The position numbers and the translations under genes were made by a program. Shown piece by piece: positions 25,587 through 34,747 of a stretch of 64,000 bases of DNA. Source of the DNA: Pedobacter sp. JY14-1. GTDB taxonomy: Bacteria; Bacteroidota; Bacteroidia; Sphingobacteriales; Sphingobacteriaceae. Under the pieces are notes generated by a model. The model was not told the origin of the DNA. It saw nothing but the letters and a program-made list of their open reading frames with translations, and made no database searches. Within the stretch, counting starts at the first letter, position 1. Every line of letters begins with the position of its first letter. The DNA lies in assembly GCF_029269825.1 (NCBI RefSeq), contig NZ_JARJHU010000003.1, positions 872,353 through 936,352 of the forward strand, written 5' to 3'.

Positions 25587-26317
25587 ACATAAGACCAGGA
25601 CTGATTCTTGTTTTTTTGCTTTGCTGCTCACGCGCAGGTGCACAAAACTGGGGTGGTGGCGTGGATGAAACGGATTTGCATTTCGGGTTCACTTTCCAGT
25701 ATTTGTCTTCTGAATATAAGGTATTGAAAAACAAGGACTGGGCGGAGCCCTATACCATAGATATAGATGGACAGGACAGGATACCTTCCCGGATGAGGTC
25801 GATTGCGGCCATACCCTCTGCAGGGTTTGGTATTGGCTTTGTTTCCAATAAACGGATCAACGAAAACGCCGATGTAAGATTTACACCTACGCTTGTCTTC
25901 AGCGATCGTATCCTGAGGTATACCTATGAGGAACCGGAGGATAATACCGATAAGAAGGTCCAGGCAACGCTGGTGGAATTTCCACTGGGGGTCAAATTGA
26001 AGTCGGACCGCAGAAACAACTTCAGGGCTTATATGCTTGGAGGTGCAAAGTATTCCGTTGATATTTCTTCCAGAAAGAAAACAAATAATGCGCTGATCAC
26101 TGATCCGATGGAGAAGTTTGTGAACAATAAGCGAAGTTATTTGTCTTATGAGGCAGGTTTTGGATTTGACTTGTATTTTGAATATTTCAAGATGTCCCCT
26201 GAACTGAAATTGTCTTATTCGCTGAAGGATGTATTGAGGCATGAGCCTAACCGTTATGCTTCACCCATTGACAAACTGATGTTACGACAGATCACCTTTA
26301 GTTTGTTTTTTGAATAA
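25583..26317 (+). CDS. porT: PorT family outer membrane protein of the type IX secretion system
   Basis: A 244-residue protein with signal peptide MNIRPGLILVFLLCCSRAGA. The remainder is a beta-barrel-like sequence: GVDETDLHFGFTFQYLSSEY near the start, VEFPLGVKLKSDRRNNFRAY in the middle and a final strand RQITFSLFFE ending in an aromatic residue, as in outer membrane barrels. PorT is required for type IX secretion, which exports proteins with C-terminal sorting domains such as the one encoded at 16759-17277. It is translationally coupled to ubiE. The identification rests on sequence pattern plus the ubiE linkage. Confidence 0.88.
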   Translation: MNIRPGLILVFLLCCSRAGAQNWGGGVDETDLHFGFTFQYLSSEYKVLKNKDWAEPYTIDIDGQDRIPSRMRSIAAIPSAGFGIGFVSNKRINENADVRFTPTLVFSDRILRYTYEEPEDNTDKKVQATLVEFPLGVKLKSDRRNNFRAYMLGGAKYSVDISSRKKTNNALITDPMEKFVNNKRSYLSYEAGFGFDLYFEYFKMSPELKLSYSLKDVLRHEPNRYASPIDKLMLRQITFSLFFE

Positions 26318-26362
26318 ATGTGCTGAAAAAGCATAGTTTTGTTAAATAAAGCTGTTTGGATA

Positions 26363-27121
26363 ATGTCAAAAATCGCATTGATTACCGGCGCTACTTCGGG
26401 CATAGGGAAAGCTTGTGCTGATTTATTTGCCGCCCAGGGCTATGATCTTGTGCTGCTTGCGAGGCGTGCAGCGCTGCTGGAGGTTATTTCTTCCGCGTTA
26501 CGGGAAACACATCATGTCAACGTAAAGTGCCTGGAAGTTGATGTACGGGACCAGGAAGAGCTGGCCTACAGGCTGGATACTTTACCTGCTCAGTGGAAGA
26601 AGGTAAATGTACTGATCAATAATGCCGGGCTGAGCCTGGGTCTGGATCCGATTGACAAAGGGAACATTATGGATTGGGACACGATGATCGATACCAATAT
26701 CAAGGGCTTACTTTATGTTACCAGGCTTGTATCGCCATGGATGGTGGCAGAAAAGACCGGGCATATTGTGAACATCGGGTCAATTGCAGGCCAGGAGGTG
26801 TATCCTAACGGTAATGTATATTGTGCGACAAAGCACGCGGTTGACGCACTGAGCCAGGGTATGCGGATTGACTTGCTGCCACACGGGATAAGGGTGACCT
26901 CGGTTAACCCGGGTATGGTGGAGACAGAATTTTCAATGGTGAGGTTTAAGGGGGATGAGGGGCGGGCCAGGAAGGTTTACGATGGGCTTGAACCATTGGC
27001 TGCCAATGATATTGCGGAGGCGATCTGGTTTGCGGTGAGCCGGCCTGCCCATGTAAATATTAACGATATGCTGATCATGCCGACTGCACAGGCTACGGCT
27101 ACGGTCATTAACAGAAAGTAG
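26363..27121 (+). CDS. SDR family NAD(P)-dependent oxidoreductase (YdfG-like)
   Basis: About 252 residues starting at MSKIALITGATSGIGKACAD. The open frame extends to a TTG at 26339, but the Rossmann motif starts right after the ATG at 26363. It has the cofactor motif TGATSGIG, NNAG, and the active site Ser with YCATKHAV. The extent and motif set fit the classical YdfG group, which reduces 3-hydroxy acid semialdehydes or similar carbonyl compounds. The substrate is not known. It sits 5 bp before the YqeY-like gene. Confidence 0.9.
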   Translation: MSKIALITGATSGIGKACADLFAAQGYDLVLLARRAALLEVISSALRETHHVNVKCLEVDVRDQEELAYRLDTLPAQWKKVNVLINNAGLSLGLDPIDKGNIMDWDTMIDTNIKGLLYVTRLVSPWMVAEKTGHIVNIGSIAGQEVYPNGNVYCATKHAVDALSQGMRIDLLPHGIRVTSVNPGMVETEFSMVRFKGDEGRARKVYDGLEPLAANDIAEAIWFAVSRPAHVNINDMLIMPTAQATATVINRK

Positions 27122-27126
27122 ATAAT

Positions 27127-27573
27127 ATGATTGCAAATACGATAGACCAGGAGATAAAAGCGGCCATGCTGGCCAGAGATCAGGTAAAACTCAGAGGGCT
27201 GAGGGCAATAAAGGCGGCGATATTGCTGGCCAGGACTGAGAAGGGACCGTCTGAGGACATTACGGAAGAAACGGAACTGAAGATACTTCAAAAATTAATC
27301 AAGCAGCGAAAAGAATCTGCTGATATCTACCGCTCGCAGGGCAGGGAAGACCTGAGTCACATCGAAGAAGAGGAAGTCGTGGTGATCAGCACCTATCTTC
27401 CTGCTCAGCTGGACCGCGATGCCGTGGAGAAAATCGTAACGGGACTAATTACTGCTTCAGGCGCAAGTTCTGTAAAGGACATGGGAAAAGTGATGGCACT
27501 GGCCAATAAGGAACTTGCGGGGAAAGCAGAAGGGAAGCTGATCGCTGAGGTAGTAAAGGCCCTTCTGGCATAA
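27127..27573 (+). CDS. GatB/YqeY domain-containing protein
   Basis: A 148-residue protein resembling the tail domain of GatB/GatE amidotransferase subunits: KAAMLARDQVKLRGLRAIKA, EEEVVVISTYLPAQLDRDAV and GKVMALANKELAGKAEGKLI. Stand-alone YqeY proteins may bind tRNA or assist aminoacyl-tRNA quality control, but their role is not established. It is co-transcribed with the SDR gene. Confidence 0.93.
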   Translation: MIANTIDQEIKAAMLARDQVKLRGLRAIKAAILLARTEKGPSEDITEETELKILQKLIKQRKESADIYRSQGREDLSHIEEEEVVVISTYLPAQLDRDAVEKIVTGLITASGASSVKDMGKVMALANKELAGKAEGKLIAEVVKALLA

Positions 27574-27611
27574 AAATGATTTCAAATTACATTAAATTAA
27601 TTTAAGTCAGC

Positions 27612-27625
27612 TAACTTAGCATCGA
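27612..27625 (+). promoter_or_regulatory. promoter-like 14-mer TAACTTAGCATCGA upstream of the hydrolase operon
   Basis: TAACTTAG is a one-base variant of TAnnTTTG, about 20 nt before the ATG at 27644 when the start site is placed as usual. The identical 14-mer precedes bamA at 31581-31594. Confidence 0.5.
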
Positions 27626-27643
27626 GACGTTATAATCTGATAT

Positions 27644-28408
27644 ATGAAATACGAAGTGATAGACGAGAGCGGGTTTAAGTATATTGAAGCTGGAAAAGGT
27701 GAAACCCTGGTATTACTTCATGGTTTAATGGGGGAACTGAGCAACTGGGAACCGGTGATCGACGAGTTTAAGGACCGCTATCATATTCTCGTTCCGATCT
27801 TGCCGATCTATGAATTGCCGATACTCACACTTGGGGTAAAGAGTCTTTCAAAATATATATACAGATTTATCAGGCATAAGAAGTTAGGACAGGTTGTACT
27901 CATTGGAAATTCACTGGGCGGACATGTCGGACTCGTGTTCACTACTACACACCAGGAACACGTAAAGGCATTGGTACTTACGGGAAGCTCAGGGCTTTAT
28001 GAGAACGCATTCGGTGGCTCTTTCCCAAGAAGGGAGAGCTATGACTATGTGCGTGAAAAGGTAGCATTTACCTTTTATGACCCTGCTATCGCGACGAAGG
28101 AACTGGTAGACGAAGTCTTTAAAACAATAAATGAGCGCTCCCGTGTGATCAGGATACTTGCGCTTGCGAAATCTGCGATCCGCCACAATATGGCAAAGGA
28201 ACTTTCCAGGATCACGATTCCGGTGTCTTTGATATGGGGCCGGCAGGATAAGATTACACCACCGGATGTTGCAGAAGAGTTTCACGAACTGTTGCCCAAT
28301 TCTGAACTGAACTGGGTTGATCTTTGCGGTCACGCGCCGATGATGGAACGGCCTCATGAATTTAATGTTTACCTTGATAAATTTTTAAACAGAATACTGC
28401 TCAAGTAA
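27644..28408 (+). CDS. alpha/beta hydrolase
   Basis: A 254-residue alpha/beta-fold hydrolase. The oxyanion region is VLLHGLMGELSNWEP, the nucleophile Ser is in LIGNSLGGHVGLVF, the acid Asp in WGRQDKITPP and the His in LCGHAPMMERP. No signal peptide, so cytoplasmic. The substrate cannot be told from sequence. It heads a series of abutting genes: CBS protein, NAD kinase, PorG-like protein and UppS. Confidence 0.92.
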   Translation: MKYEVIDESGFKYIEAGKGETLVLLHGLMGELSNWEPVIDEFKDRYHILVPILPIYELPILTLGVKSLSKYIYRFIRHKKLGQVVLIGNSLGGHVGLVFTTTHQEHVKALVLTGSSGLYENAFGGSFPRRESYDYVREKVAFTFYDPAIATKELVDEVFKTINERSRVIRILALAKSAIRHNMAKELSRITIPVSLIWGRQDKITPPDVAEEFHELLPNSELNWVDLCGHAPMMERPHEFNVYLDKFLNRILLK

Positions 28409-29071
28409 ATGCTGGCTTCCCAAATGATATCTGATGCCATCCCGCCGCTGAAGACTTCGGATTCGGTAAGGAAGTCCCTGGAAAGGATGACGGAGTTTAA
28501 GTTGTCCCATATGCCGGTGGTCAACGCGTCTAAATTTCTGGGACTTATGAAGGAAGATGATCTGATTGAGGTAAGGGATGGTGACCTGCCGGTCGGGAGC
28601 TTGTCCCTGTCTATTCTGAATCCCTTTGTATATGAAGATACACATATATATGATGTGATCAGGTTATTTAACCAGCTTCGGTTGTCCGTTGTACCGGTAC
28701 TGGATGTCAACAGGAATTATCTCGGTCTGATCTCGGTGAACAATCTTACTGAATACATATCGGAATTGTTTGCGGTAAAGGAACCTGGCGGTATATTGGT
28801 ACTGGAGATCAGCAACCGGAATAATTCTCTTGCGCATATGGCTCAGATCGTAGAGGCAGACGGCGCACAGATATTGTCTTCTTATGTGCAGTCATTTCCG
28901 GATTCGACCAGGCTGGAGGTCACACTGAAAATAAACAAAACTGATCTGTCCGGTATTGTCGCTGCTTTCGAGCGGTATAGCTACGAGGTAAAAGCAGCTT
29001 TCAATAGTACCATTTCCGATAACGGAACGGAAGACAGGTATAATTCACTGATGAATTATTTAAATGTATAA
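28409..29071 (+). CDS. CBS domain-containing protein
   Basis: A 220-residue protein whose start codon directly follows the stop of the hydrolase gene. Two CBS repeats cover residues 1-125 (SDAIPPLKTSDSVRKSLERM, SHMPVVNASKFLGLMKEDD, then IRLFNQLRLSVVPVLDVNRN). The C-terminal half (GGILVLEISNRNNSLAHMAQ) resembles an ACT-like fold. CBS pairs bind adenosine nucleotides; with NAD kinase next door it may sense energy or nucleotide state, but this is only inference. Confidence 0.9.
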   Translation: MLASQMISDAIPPLKTSDSVRKSLERMTEFKLSHMPVVNASKFLGLMKEDDLIEVRDGDLPVGSLSLSILNPFVYEDTHIYDVIRLFNQLRLSVVPVLDVNRNYLGLISVNNLTEYISELFAVKEPGGILVLEISNRNNSLAHMAQIVEADGAQILSSYVQSFPDSTRLEVTLKINKTDLSGIVAAFERYSYEVKAAFNSTISDNGTEDRYNSLMNYLNV

Positions 29072-29094
29072 GGTATCTGATGCCGGCTGATGTC

Positions 29095-29979
29095 ATGAAA
29101 ATTGCTGTTTACGGAAGGGAATTTAACGATAGTGTGCTGCCCTATGTCCAGGAGGTGTTTGATGTGCTGTATGAATCTGGTGCAGAGGCCGTTGTTTATT
29201 CCAAGTATTTCGATTTTATCTGCGGAAGGAATGTGAAGCTAAATACATCGGTCGGTACATTTGAGGGCAATCTGGATTTGTTGAACGGAGTCGATGTGCT
29301 GTTAAGTCTGGGTGGTGACGGTACATTGCTGGATACACTTTCACTGATCCGGGACTCGGGAATACCTGTTATCGGGATTAATTTTGGCCGTATGGGGTTC
29401 CTTGCCAGTATCAACAAAGAGGAAATACGCAAAGCGATCACTGCCTTACGTTATAAAGAATTTACAATTGATCAGAGGACGCTTTTAAGCCTGGAATCAA
29501 AGCATGGGCTATTTGAGGACGAGAATTTCGCACTGAACGACATTACCATTCATAAACGCGACAACTCGGCAATGATGATTATCCATGCTTATATGAACGA
29601 CGAGTTTGTCAATTCCTATTGGGCAGACGGGTTGATCATTGCGACGCCCACCGGCTCTACTGCATATTCGCTGAGTTGCGGTGGTCCGATCATTTACCCG
29701 GGTGCCCAGAACCTGGTAATCACACCTATTGCGGCCCACAACCTGAACGTGCGGCCCCTGGTAGTGCCTGACGATGTGTCGCTTGTCTTTGAGATCGAAG
29801 CCAGAAGTGCGAAGTTTCTGGTGTCCTGTGATTCAAGGACCGAGATCGTTGACAGATCTGTAAAGATCATCCTGAAAAAAGCTGCTTTTTATGTGAACCT
29901 TGTGCGGCTGAATAATGAAAGCTATTTAACTACGTTAAGGAAGAAGTTACTTTGGGGCATTGACTCCAGGAATTATTAA
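29095..29979 (+). CDS. nadK: NAD kinase
   Basis: About 294 residues. It has the family motif LLSLGGDGTLLDTLSLI, the FGRMGFLASINKEEI segment and TPTGSTAYSLSCGGPIIYPG. It phosphorylates NAD to NADP in the cytoplasm. ATG codons occur at 29080 and 29095; MKIAVYGREF at 29095 begins the first beta strand and is preferred. It lies 2 bp before the PorG-like gene. Confidence 0.95.
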   Translation: MKIAVYGREFNDSVLPYVQEVFDVLYESGAEAVVYSKYFDFICGRNVKLNTSVGTFEGNLDLLNGVDVLLSLGGDGTLLDTLSLIRDSGIPVIGINFGRMGFLASINKEEIRKAITALRYKEFTIDQRTLLSLESKHGLFEDENFALNDITIHKRDNSAMMIIHAYMNDEFVNSYWADGLIIATPTGSTAYSLSCGGPIIYPGAQNLVITPIAAHNLNVRPLVVPDDVSLVFEIEARSAKFLVSCDSRTEIVDRSVKIILKKAAFYVNLVRLNNESYLTTLRKKLLWGIDSRNY

Positions 29980-29981
29980 GT

Positions 29982-30785
29982 ATGCGGTATATTTTACGGG
30001 GTTTCTTGAGTTTTTTGTTTGTGCTGACAGGGAGTATGCTTCGGGCGCAGACAATGGAACTCGGATTAAGTGCCGGCGGAGCGGGCTATATCGGTGACCT
30101 TAACCAGGACAGGCTGTTTAAGTTAAGCGGGATCTCTGCAGGCGCATACGTGAAAATGAACTTTGATCCTTACTGGGCGCTCGGGCTTCACTACACTTAT
30201 GGCAAGATCAGGGCCAACGATGCAGATTCCGATAATGAACAGTTCAGGAACAGGAATCTGAATTTCAGGACACCCTTGAACGAAATAAGCCTACAGGTAG
30301 ACTTTAACTTTTTTGAATATTTTGCCGGCGGCGGGCGCAGGATATTTTCCCCGTATATCTTCACCGGTATCGGGGCAACATTGTTTAACCCTTCTGCCAC
30401 CTATAATGGCACAGACTATAAGTTGAGGCACTACCTGACAGAAGGGCAAGGGGCGCCCTACAAGAATTATACATTTGCAGTACCGTATGGTGCCGGGGTA
30501 AAGGTAAGATTAAAGGAAAACTGGGGCATGTTTGCACAGGCCGGGTACAGGACTTCCTATTCAGACTACCTGGATGATGTCAGGGGGCGGTACCCCAATG
30601 AATCTAAGTGGCCTGAAAATGACTCCCCTGAATTGAGAGCAACAAGACGGATGCTTTCCGATCCTTCCGGAAATCCATACCGCCCTGAATTACAGCGGGG
30701 CGATTTGAGAAAAAGAGATACTTATATGTTTGTAGGTATTGGCATATCTTATACCTTTGTGTCCCAAAAATGTTATACATTTTAG
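29982..30785 (+). CDS. porG: PorG-like outer membrane protein (DUF6089 family)
   Basis: A 267-residue beta-barrel-like protein with signal peptide ending GSMLRAQ. It starts TMELGLSAGGAGYIGDLNQD and shows alternating strands (LNEISLQVDFNFFEYF, ENWGMFAQAGYRTSY, DTYMFVGIGISYTF). The DUF6089 family includes PorG of the type IX secretion system, and in Porphyromonas the porG gene also lies just before the isoprenyl transferase and bamA genes, as here. The name therefore rests on family and synteny; a DUF6089 protein with another function is possible. Confidence 0.77.
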   Translation: MRYILRGFLSFLFVLTGSMLRAQTMELGLSAGGAGYIGDLNQDRLFKLSGISAGAYVKMNFDPYWALGLHYTYGKIRANDADSDNEQFRNRNLNFRTPLNEISLQVDFNFFEYFAGGGRRIFSPYIFTGIGATLFNPSATYNGTDYKLRHYLTEGQGAPYKNYTFAVPYGAGVKVRLKENWGMFAQAGYRTSYSDYLDDVRGRYPNESKWPENDSPELRATRRMLSDPSGNPYRPELQRGDLRKRDTYMFVGIGISYTFVSQKCYTF

Positions 30786-30804
30786 GCATATTTGCGCGGA
30801 ATTA

Positions 30805-31545
30805 ATGGGATTTAGAGAACAATTAGATATCACGAGGTTACCCCAGCACATCGCTGTGATCATGGATGGTAATGGCAGGTGGGCCAAAAACCAGGGAAAG
30901 ATCAGACATTTCGGGCATGAAAGCGGAGTCTTGTCCGTGAAGGACATTGTAGAAGGCTGTGCGGATATCGGTGTCAAATACCTGACGGTTTATGCCTTTT
31001 CTACGGAAAACTGGAACAGACCTGTCGAGGAAGTGAATGCACTGATGGAACTGTTGATCTCTACCATTAACCAGGAAACGGCTACCCTGACTAAAAATAA
31101 TGTCCGACTAAATGCAATTGGAGATATTTCATCCCTTCCCGAGCAGTGCATCCATGACCTGGGGGAGGCGATGAGAAAGACGGCAGACAACACCCGTTGT
31201 ACACTGACACTCGCTTTGAGCTACAGCGCAAAGTGGGAACTGGTAACCGCTGCAAAAAAACTGGCGGCCCAGGTTGCCGAAGGAAAGCTTAATATCGAGG
31301 ATATTGATGAACATAGCTTTTCCGCCCAGCTGACGACCCACGATATGCCGGAACCTGAACTGATGATCAGGACCAGTGGTGAGCACAGGATCAGTAACTT
31401 TTTACTTTGGCAAATGGCTTACACGGAATTCTATTTTACGGATACCCTCTGGCCGGACTTCAGAAGAGAGGATCTTTTTGAGGCAATCGTGGACTTCCAG
31501 AAACGGGAAAGACGCTTCGGTAAAACTAGTGAGCAACTGAACTAA
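30805..31545 (+). CDS. uppS: isoprenyl transferase (undecaprenyl diphosphate synthase)
   Basis: About 246 residues starting MGFREQLDITRLP at 30805. The longer frame from 30739 overlaps the preceding gene and has no conserved sequence. The cis-prenyltransferase signature HIAVIMDGNGRWAKNQGKIR carries the catalytic Asp, and the C-terminal MIRTSGEHRISNFLLWQMAY holds the conserved RxSxxxR-type motif. It makes the undecaprenyl diphosphate lipid carrier for peptidoglycan and other wall polymers. It is the last gene of the run beginning at 27644, with bamA next. Confidence 0.95.
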   Translation: MGFREQLDITRLPQHIAVIMDGNGRWAKNQGKIRHFGHESGVLSVKDIVEGCADIGVKYLTVYAFSTENWNRPVEEVNALMELLISTINQETATLTKNNVRLNAIGDISSLPEQCIHDLGEAMRKTADNTRCTLTLALSYSAKWELVTAAKKLAAQVAEGKLNIEDIDEHSFSAQLTTHDMPEPELMIRTSGEHRISNFLLWQMAYTEFYFTDTLWPDFRREDLFEAIVDFQKRERRFGKTSEQLN

Positions 31546-31580
31546 TTTTACTTTTAACACTTTTTAACATGTGTTTAAAT

Positions 31581-31594
31581 TAACTTAGCATCGA
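31581..31594 (+). promoter_or_regulatory. promoter-like 14-mer TAACTTAGCATCGA upstream of bamA
   Basis: Identical to the motif at 27612-27625. TAACTTAG differs from TAnnTTTG by one base. It predicts a leader of about 17 nt for bamA. Confidence 0.5.
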
Positions 31595-31608
31595 TTTTTT
31601 AGATTTAA

Positions 31609-34155
31609 ATGAAAAGAATATACCAATTTATATTTCTGTTGATGATGGGATTGCCGGCGACGGCGCAGATTAGCAGGCCGCAGGTAAACCCGGTGCAGCC
31701 TTCCCTCAAGGTAAACGGACTGGACTTAGATTATTTCAATCCCAAGGAATATATTATTGGTGGTACCACACTGAGTGGCTCTAAGTTTCTTGAAAAAGAT
31801 GTGATCATTACCCTTTCCAAACTCATTAAAGGTGAACGTATTGTTTTGCCGGGGGAAGGCACGGCAAATGCAATCAAAAACCTTTGGGCACAGGGGCTGT
31901 TCGATGATGTGCAACTGGATATCGAGAAGATCGTTGAGGATACTGTCTACTTTGACATCAGTGTAGTGGAACGTCCGAGGCTTGCATCTTTTGATCTGCA
32001 TGGGGTCAGCAAGTCGCAGAAGACAGATATTCTCGAAAAGCTGAATGAGAAAAGCGGAAAATCGATCATTAATGATAACCTCTACAATTCTACAAGCACT
32101 ACGATCAAAAAATATCTGCTCCAGAAAGGGTTTTTCTTTACTTCGGTGAACTTTAAGACGAGGCCGGATTCGACGATTGATAATGGAATGGTACTGGAGG
32201 TATATGTAGATAAGGGCCGTAAAGTCAAAATCTACGAGATCAACTTTACGGGTAATCAGGATTTCTCTGCCTCAAAGCTGAGGAAATTTCTCAGTAAGAC
32301 AAAGCAACAGGCATTCTATAAAATATTTGGCTCGGGAAAGTTTAGCAAAGAAAAATATGAGGAAGATAAGCAGAAACTGATCGCTAAGATGAAGGACCGT
32401 GGTTATATGGATGCAGCCATCCTGAAGGACACTGTCTACCAGTATAATGAGAAATCTGTAGGTATAAAGATTGATTTGTTCGAAGGACCTAAATATTACT
32501 TTGGTAACATAACCTGGGCCGGAAACGCAAAATATACTACTGAGTACCTGGAAAAGGTACTTGGCATTGAAAAAGGCGAGGTATTCAGTGAGGAGAAACT
32601 GGAGAAGAAACTACGGGGCAGTGCCAACAGCGACGATGTTTCCAGTGTCTACCTGAATGATGGTTATCTGACATTTAACGTAGAGCCTGTACAGAGCCGG
32701 ATACAGGGAGATACCGTTGATATTGAAATGCGTATTTATGAGGGCCCTCAGTATACCAATAACAGGATAACCGTAAAAGGCAATACAATTACCAATGACA
32801 GGGTAGTGCTTCGTGAAGTGCGTACGAAACCAGGCGAGAAGTTCTCTAAAGACCTGCTGATCCGTACGGTGCGTGAAATCGGACAGCTGGGTAATTTTGA
32901 TGAGTCTAAGACTGTACCGACACCAAGACCGAATCCGGCAGATGGTACTGTAGATATCGAATATACGGTAGAAGAAAAGCCTTCTGATCAGGTTGAGCTG
33001 TCTGGCGGCTTTGGCGGCGGTAATATCATTGGTACTTTAGGTTTGACTTTTAATAACTTCTCTTTACGGAACCTGTTTAATCTGGATGCTTACAAACCCC
33101 TTCCGAAAGGAGATGGCCAAAAACTGAGCCTGAGGGGTCAGACCAATGGTAAGTATTATCAGTCTTACAGCTTTTCGTTCTCTGAGCCCTGGCTGGGCGG
33201 GAAGAAGCCGATCAGCTTTGGCGTCAGTGCATTTACTTCCCTGCAGTCAAACGGCGCTGCGAGAACAGCCTCAAATTTTCAGAAGATCCGTTTGAACGGT
33301 GTGACTGTCAGTCTTGGAAGAAGGCTTAATTTTCCGGATAACTATTTTCAGTTAAGCCATTCGATCAATATTCAGCAATATATACTGAACAATTATCCTG
33401 GCTATCTTTTCAGTACAGGTACCTCTTATAACTTTAACCTGACACAGGAACTGACACGTGACTCCAGAAACTCGCCGATTTTTCCAACGGAAGGTTCTAT
33501 ATTCAGGTTTACCATACAGGCTACACCACCATATTCGTTACTAAATAATATCAACTACGCAACAGCATCAGATAAACAACGTTATAAGTTTACGGAGTAT
33601 CACAAATGGAAGTTTGAGACGCAATGGTTCCAGAAACTGGCGGGTAAGTTTGTAGTAAAGGCGCAGGCGCAGTTCGGATTCCTTGGATCGTACAATCAGG
33701 CCGTTGGGCAGTCTCCGTTTGAGCGTTTTAAACTCGGCGGTGACGGTATGCAGGGATTTGACTTCTTACAGGGTTCTGAATTGATCGCAATGCGTGGTTA
33801 TGCAAATAATTCGGTAATCCCTGTCGGTGCGAATGAGAATGTTGCAAGGAATTCAGGCAGCCCGATATTCACCAAATATGTGATGGAGTTAAGGTACCCG
33901 GTTATTGCCAGCCAGCAGGCAACTGCCTTTCTGGTAGGTTTTGCGGAAGGTGGAAATACCTGGAATCGATTTAACGACTTTAATCCTTTCAATATCAGAA
34001 GGTCTGTCGGTTTGGGAGCAAAGATATTTTTACCGATATTCGGAATGCTTGGCATTGATTATGGATATGGATTTGATAAGATCCCAGGTATCCCGGATGC
34101 AAATAAAGGCCAGTTCCACTTTAGTATCGCTCAGCAGCTTGGAGGATTTAATTAA
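31609..34155 (+). CDS. bamA: outer membrane protein assembly factor BamA
   Basis: An 848-residue Omp85 protein with signal peptide MKRIYQFIFLLMMGLPATAQ. The first 440 residues or so form POTRA repeats (NLWAQGLFDDVQLDIEKI, EGPKYYFGNITWAGNAKYT, YTNNRITVKGNTITNDRVVL), followed by the 16-stranded barrel starting near VELSGGFGGGNIIGTLGLTF and ending FHFSIAQQLGGFN. It inserts beta-barrel proteins into the outer membrane. Two Skp-type chaperones follow at once, a functional pairing that is conserved across Bacteroidota. Confidence 0.96.
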   Translation: MKRIYQFIFLLMMGLPATAQISRPQVNPVQPSLKVNGLDLDYFNPKEYIIGGTTLSGSKFLEKDVIITLSKLIKGERIVLPGEGTANAIKNLWAQGLFDDVQLDIEKIVEDTVYFDISVVERPRLASFDLHGVSKSQKTDILEKLNEKSGKSIINDNLYNSTSTTIKKYLLQKGFFFTSVNFKTRPDSTIDNGMVLEVYVDKGRKVKIYEINFTGNQDFSASKLRKFLSKTKQQAFYKIFGSGKFSKEKYEEDKQKLIAKMKDRGYMDAAILKDTVYQYNEKSVGIKIDLFEGPKYYFGNITWAGNAKYTTEYLEKVLGIEKGEVFSEEKLEKKLRGSANSDDVSSVYLNDGYLTFNVEPVQSRIQGDTVDIEMRIYEGPQYTNNRITVKGNTITNDRVVLREVRTKPGEKFSKDLLIRTVREIGQLGNFDESKTVPTPRPNPADGTVDIEYTVEEKPSDQVELSGGFGGGNIIGTLGLTFNNFSLRNLFNLDAYKPLPKGDGQKLSLRGQTNGKYYQSYSFSFSEPWLGGKKPISFGVSAFTSLQSNGAARTASNFQKIRLNGVTVSLGRRLNFPDNYFQLSHSINIQQYILNNYPGYLFSTGTSYNFNLTQELTRDSRNSPIFPTEGSIFRFTIQATPPYSLLNNINYATASDKQRYKFTEYHKWKFETQWFQKLAGKFVVKAQAQFGFLGSYNQAVGQSPFERFKLGGDGMQGFDFLQGSELIAMRGYANNSVIPVGANENVARNSGSPIFTKYVMELRYPVIASQQATAFLVGFAEGGNTWNRFNDFNPFNIRRSVGLGAKIFLPIFGMLGIDYGYGFDKIPGIPDANKGQFHFSIAQQLGGFN

Positions 34156-34170
34156 TTTGAGAAAATCAGG

Positions 34171-34704
34171 ATGAAAAAATATATAATCGCATTTATCGTT
34201 TTGCTCTTATCCGGAACAGTAGCGTCTGCCCAGAAATTTGCTTATGTAGATACAGAATATATCCTCAAGCATTTACCAGAGTATAAGTCTTCATTGAACC
34301 AGCTGAATGTATTGTCCGAACAGTGGCAGAAGCAGGTTGACAATAATTTTACGGAAATTGACAAGATGTACAAGGCGTATCAGGCAGATCAGGTATTGCT
34401 GACTGAGGACATGCGCAAGCGAAGGGAAAACGAGATTATCGAAAAGGAGAAGCAGGCGAAGGATTTTCAGCGGAGGATATTCGGACCGGACGGGGAGTTG
34501 TTTCAAAGCAGGACCAAACTGCTGAGCCCGATTCAGGATAAGGTCAGCAAGGCTGTTGCTGAAGTGGCCAAGGTAAAATTGCTGGACTTTATCTTTGACA
34601 AGAGCAGTGAGGCTACCATGATGATCTACGCCAGTACATCTTATGATATCAGTAATGATGTAATTACAAGGCTTGGTTACAAGCCGGGGTCGATAGTAAA
34701 ATAG
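34171..34704 (+). CDS. OmpH/Skp family periplasmic chaperone (first copy)
   Basis: A 177-residue protein with signal peptide MKKYIIAFIVLLLSGTVASA. The mature part is FAYVDTEYILKHLPEYKSSL followed by a long coiled-coil rich in Lys, Glu and Gln, the Skp tentacle pattern. It should hold unfolded outer membrane proteins on their way to BamA. It lies 15 bp after bamA. It differs from the second copy in the C-terminal part (FIFDKSSEATMMIYASTSYD), so the two may have distinct clients. Confidence 0.92.
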   Translation: MKKYIIAFIVLLLSGTVASAQKFAYVDTEYILKHLPEYKSSLNQLNVLSEQWQKQVDNNFTEIDKMYKAYQADQVLLTEDMRKRRENEIIEKEKQAKDFQRRIFGPDGELFQSRTKLLSPIQDKVSKAVAEVAKVKLLDFIFDKSSEATMMIYASTSYDISNDVITRLGYKPGSIVK

Positions 34705-34747
34705 GACACACAAAGGGATAATTTAAAAACAATTAAGAAAAATAGAA

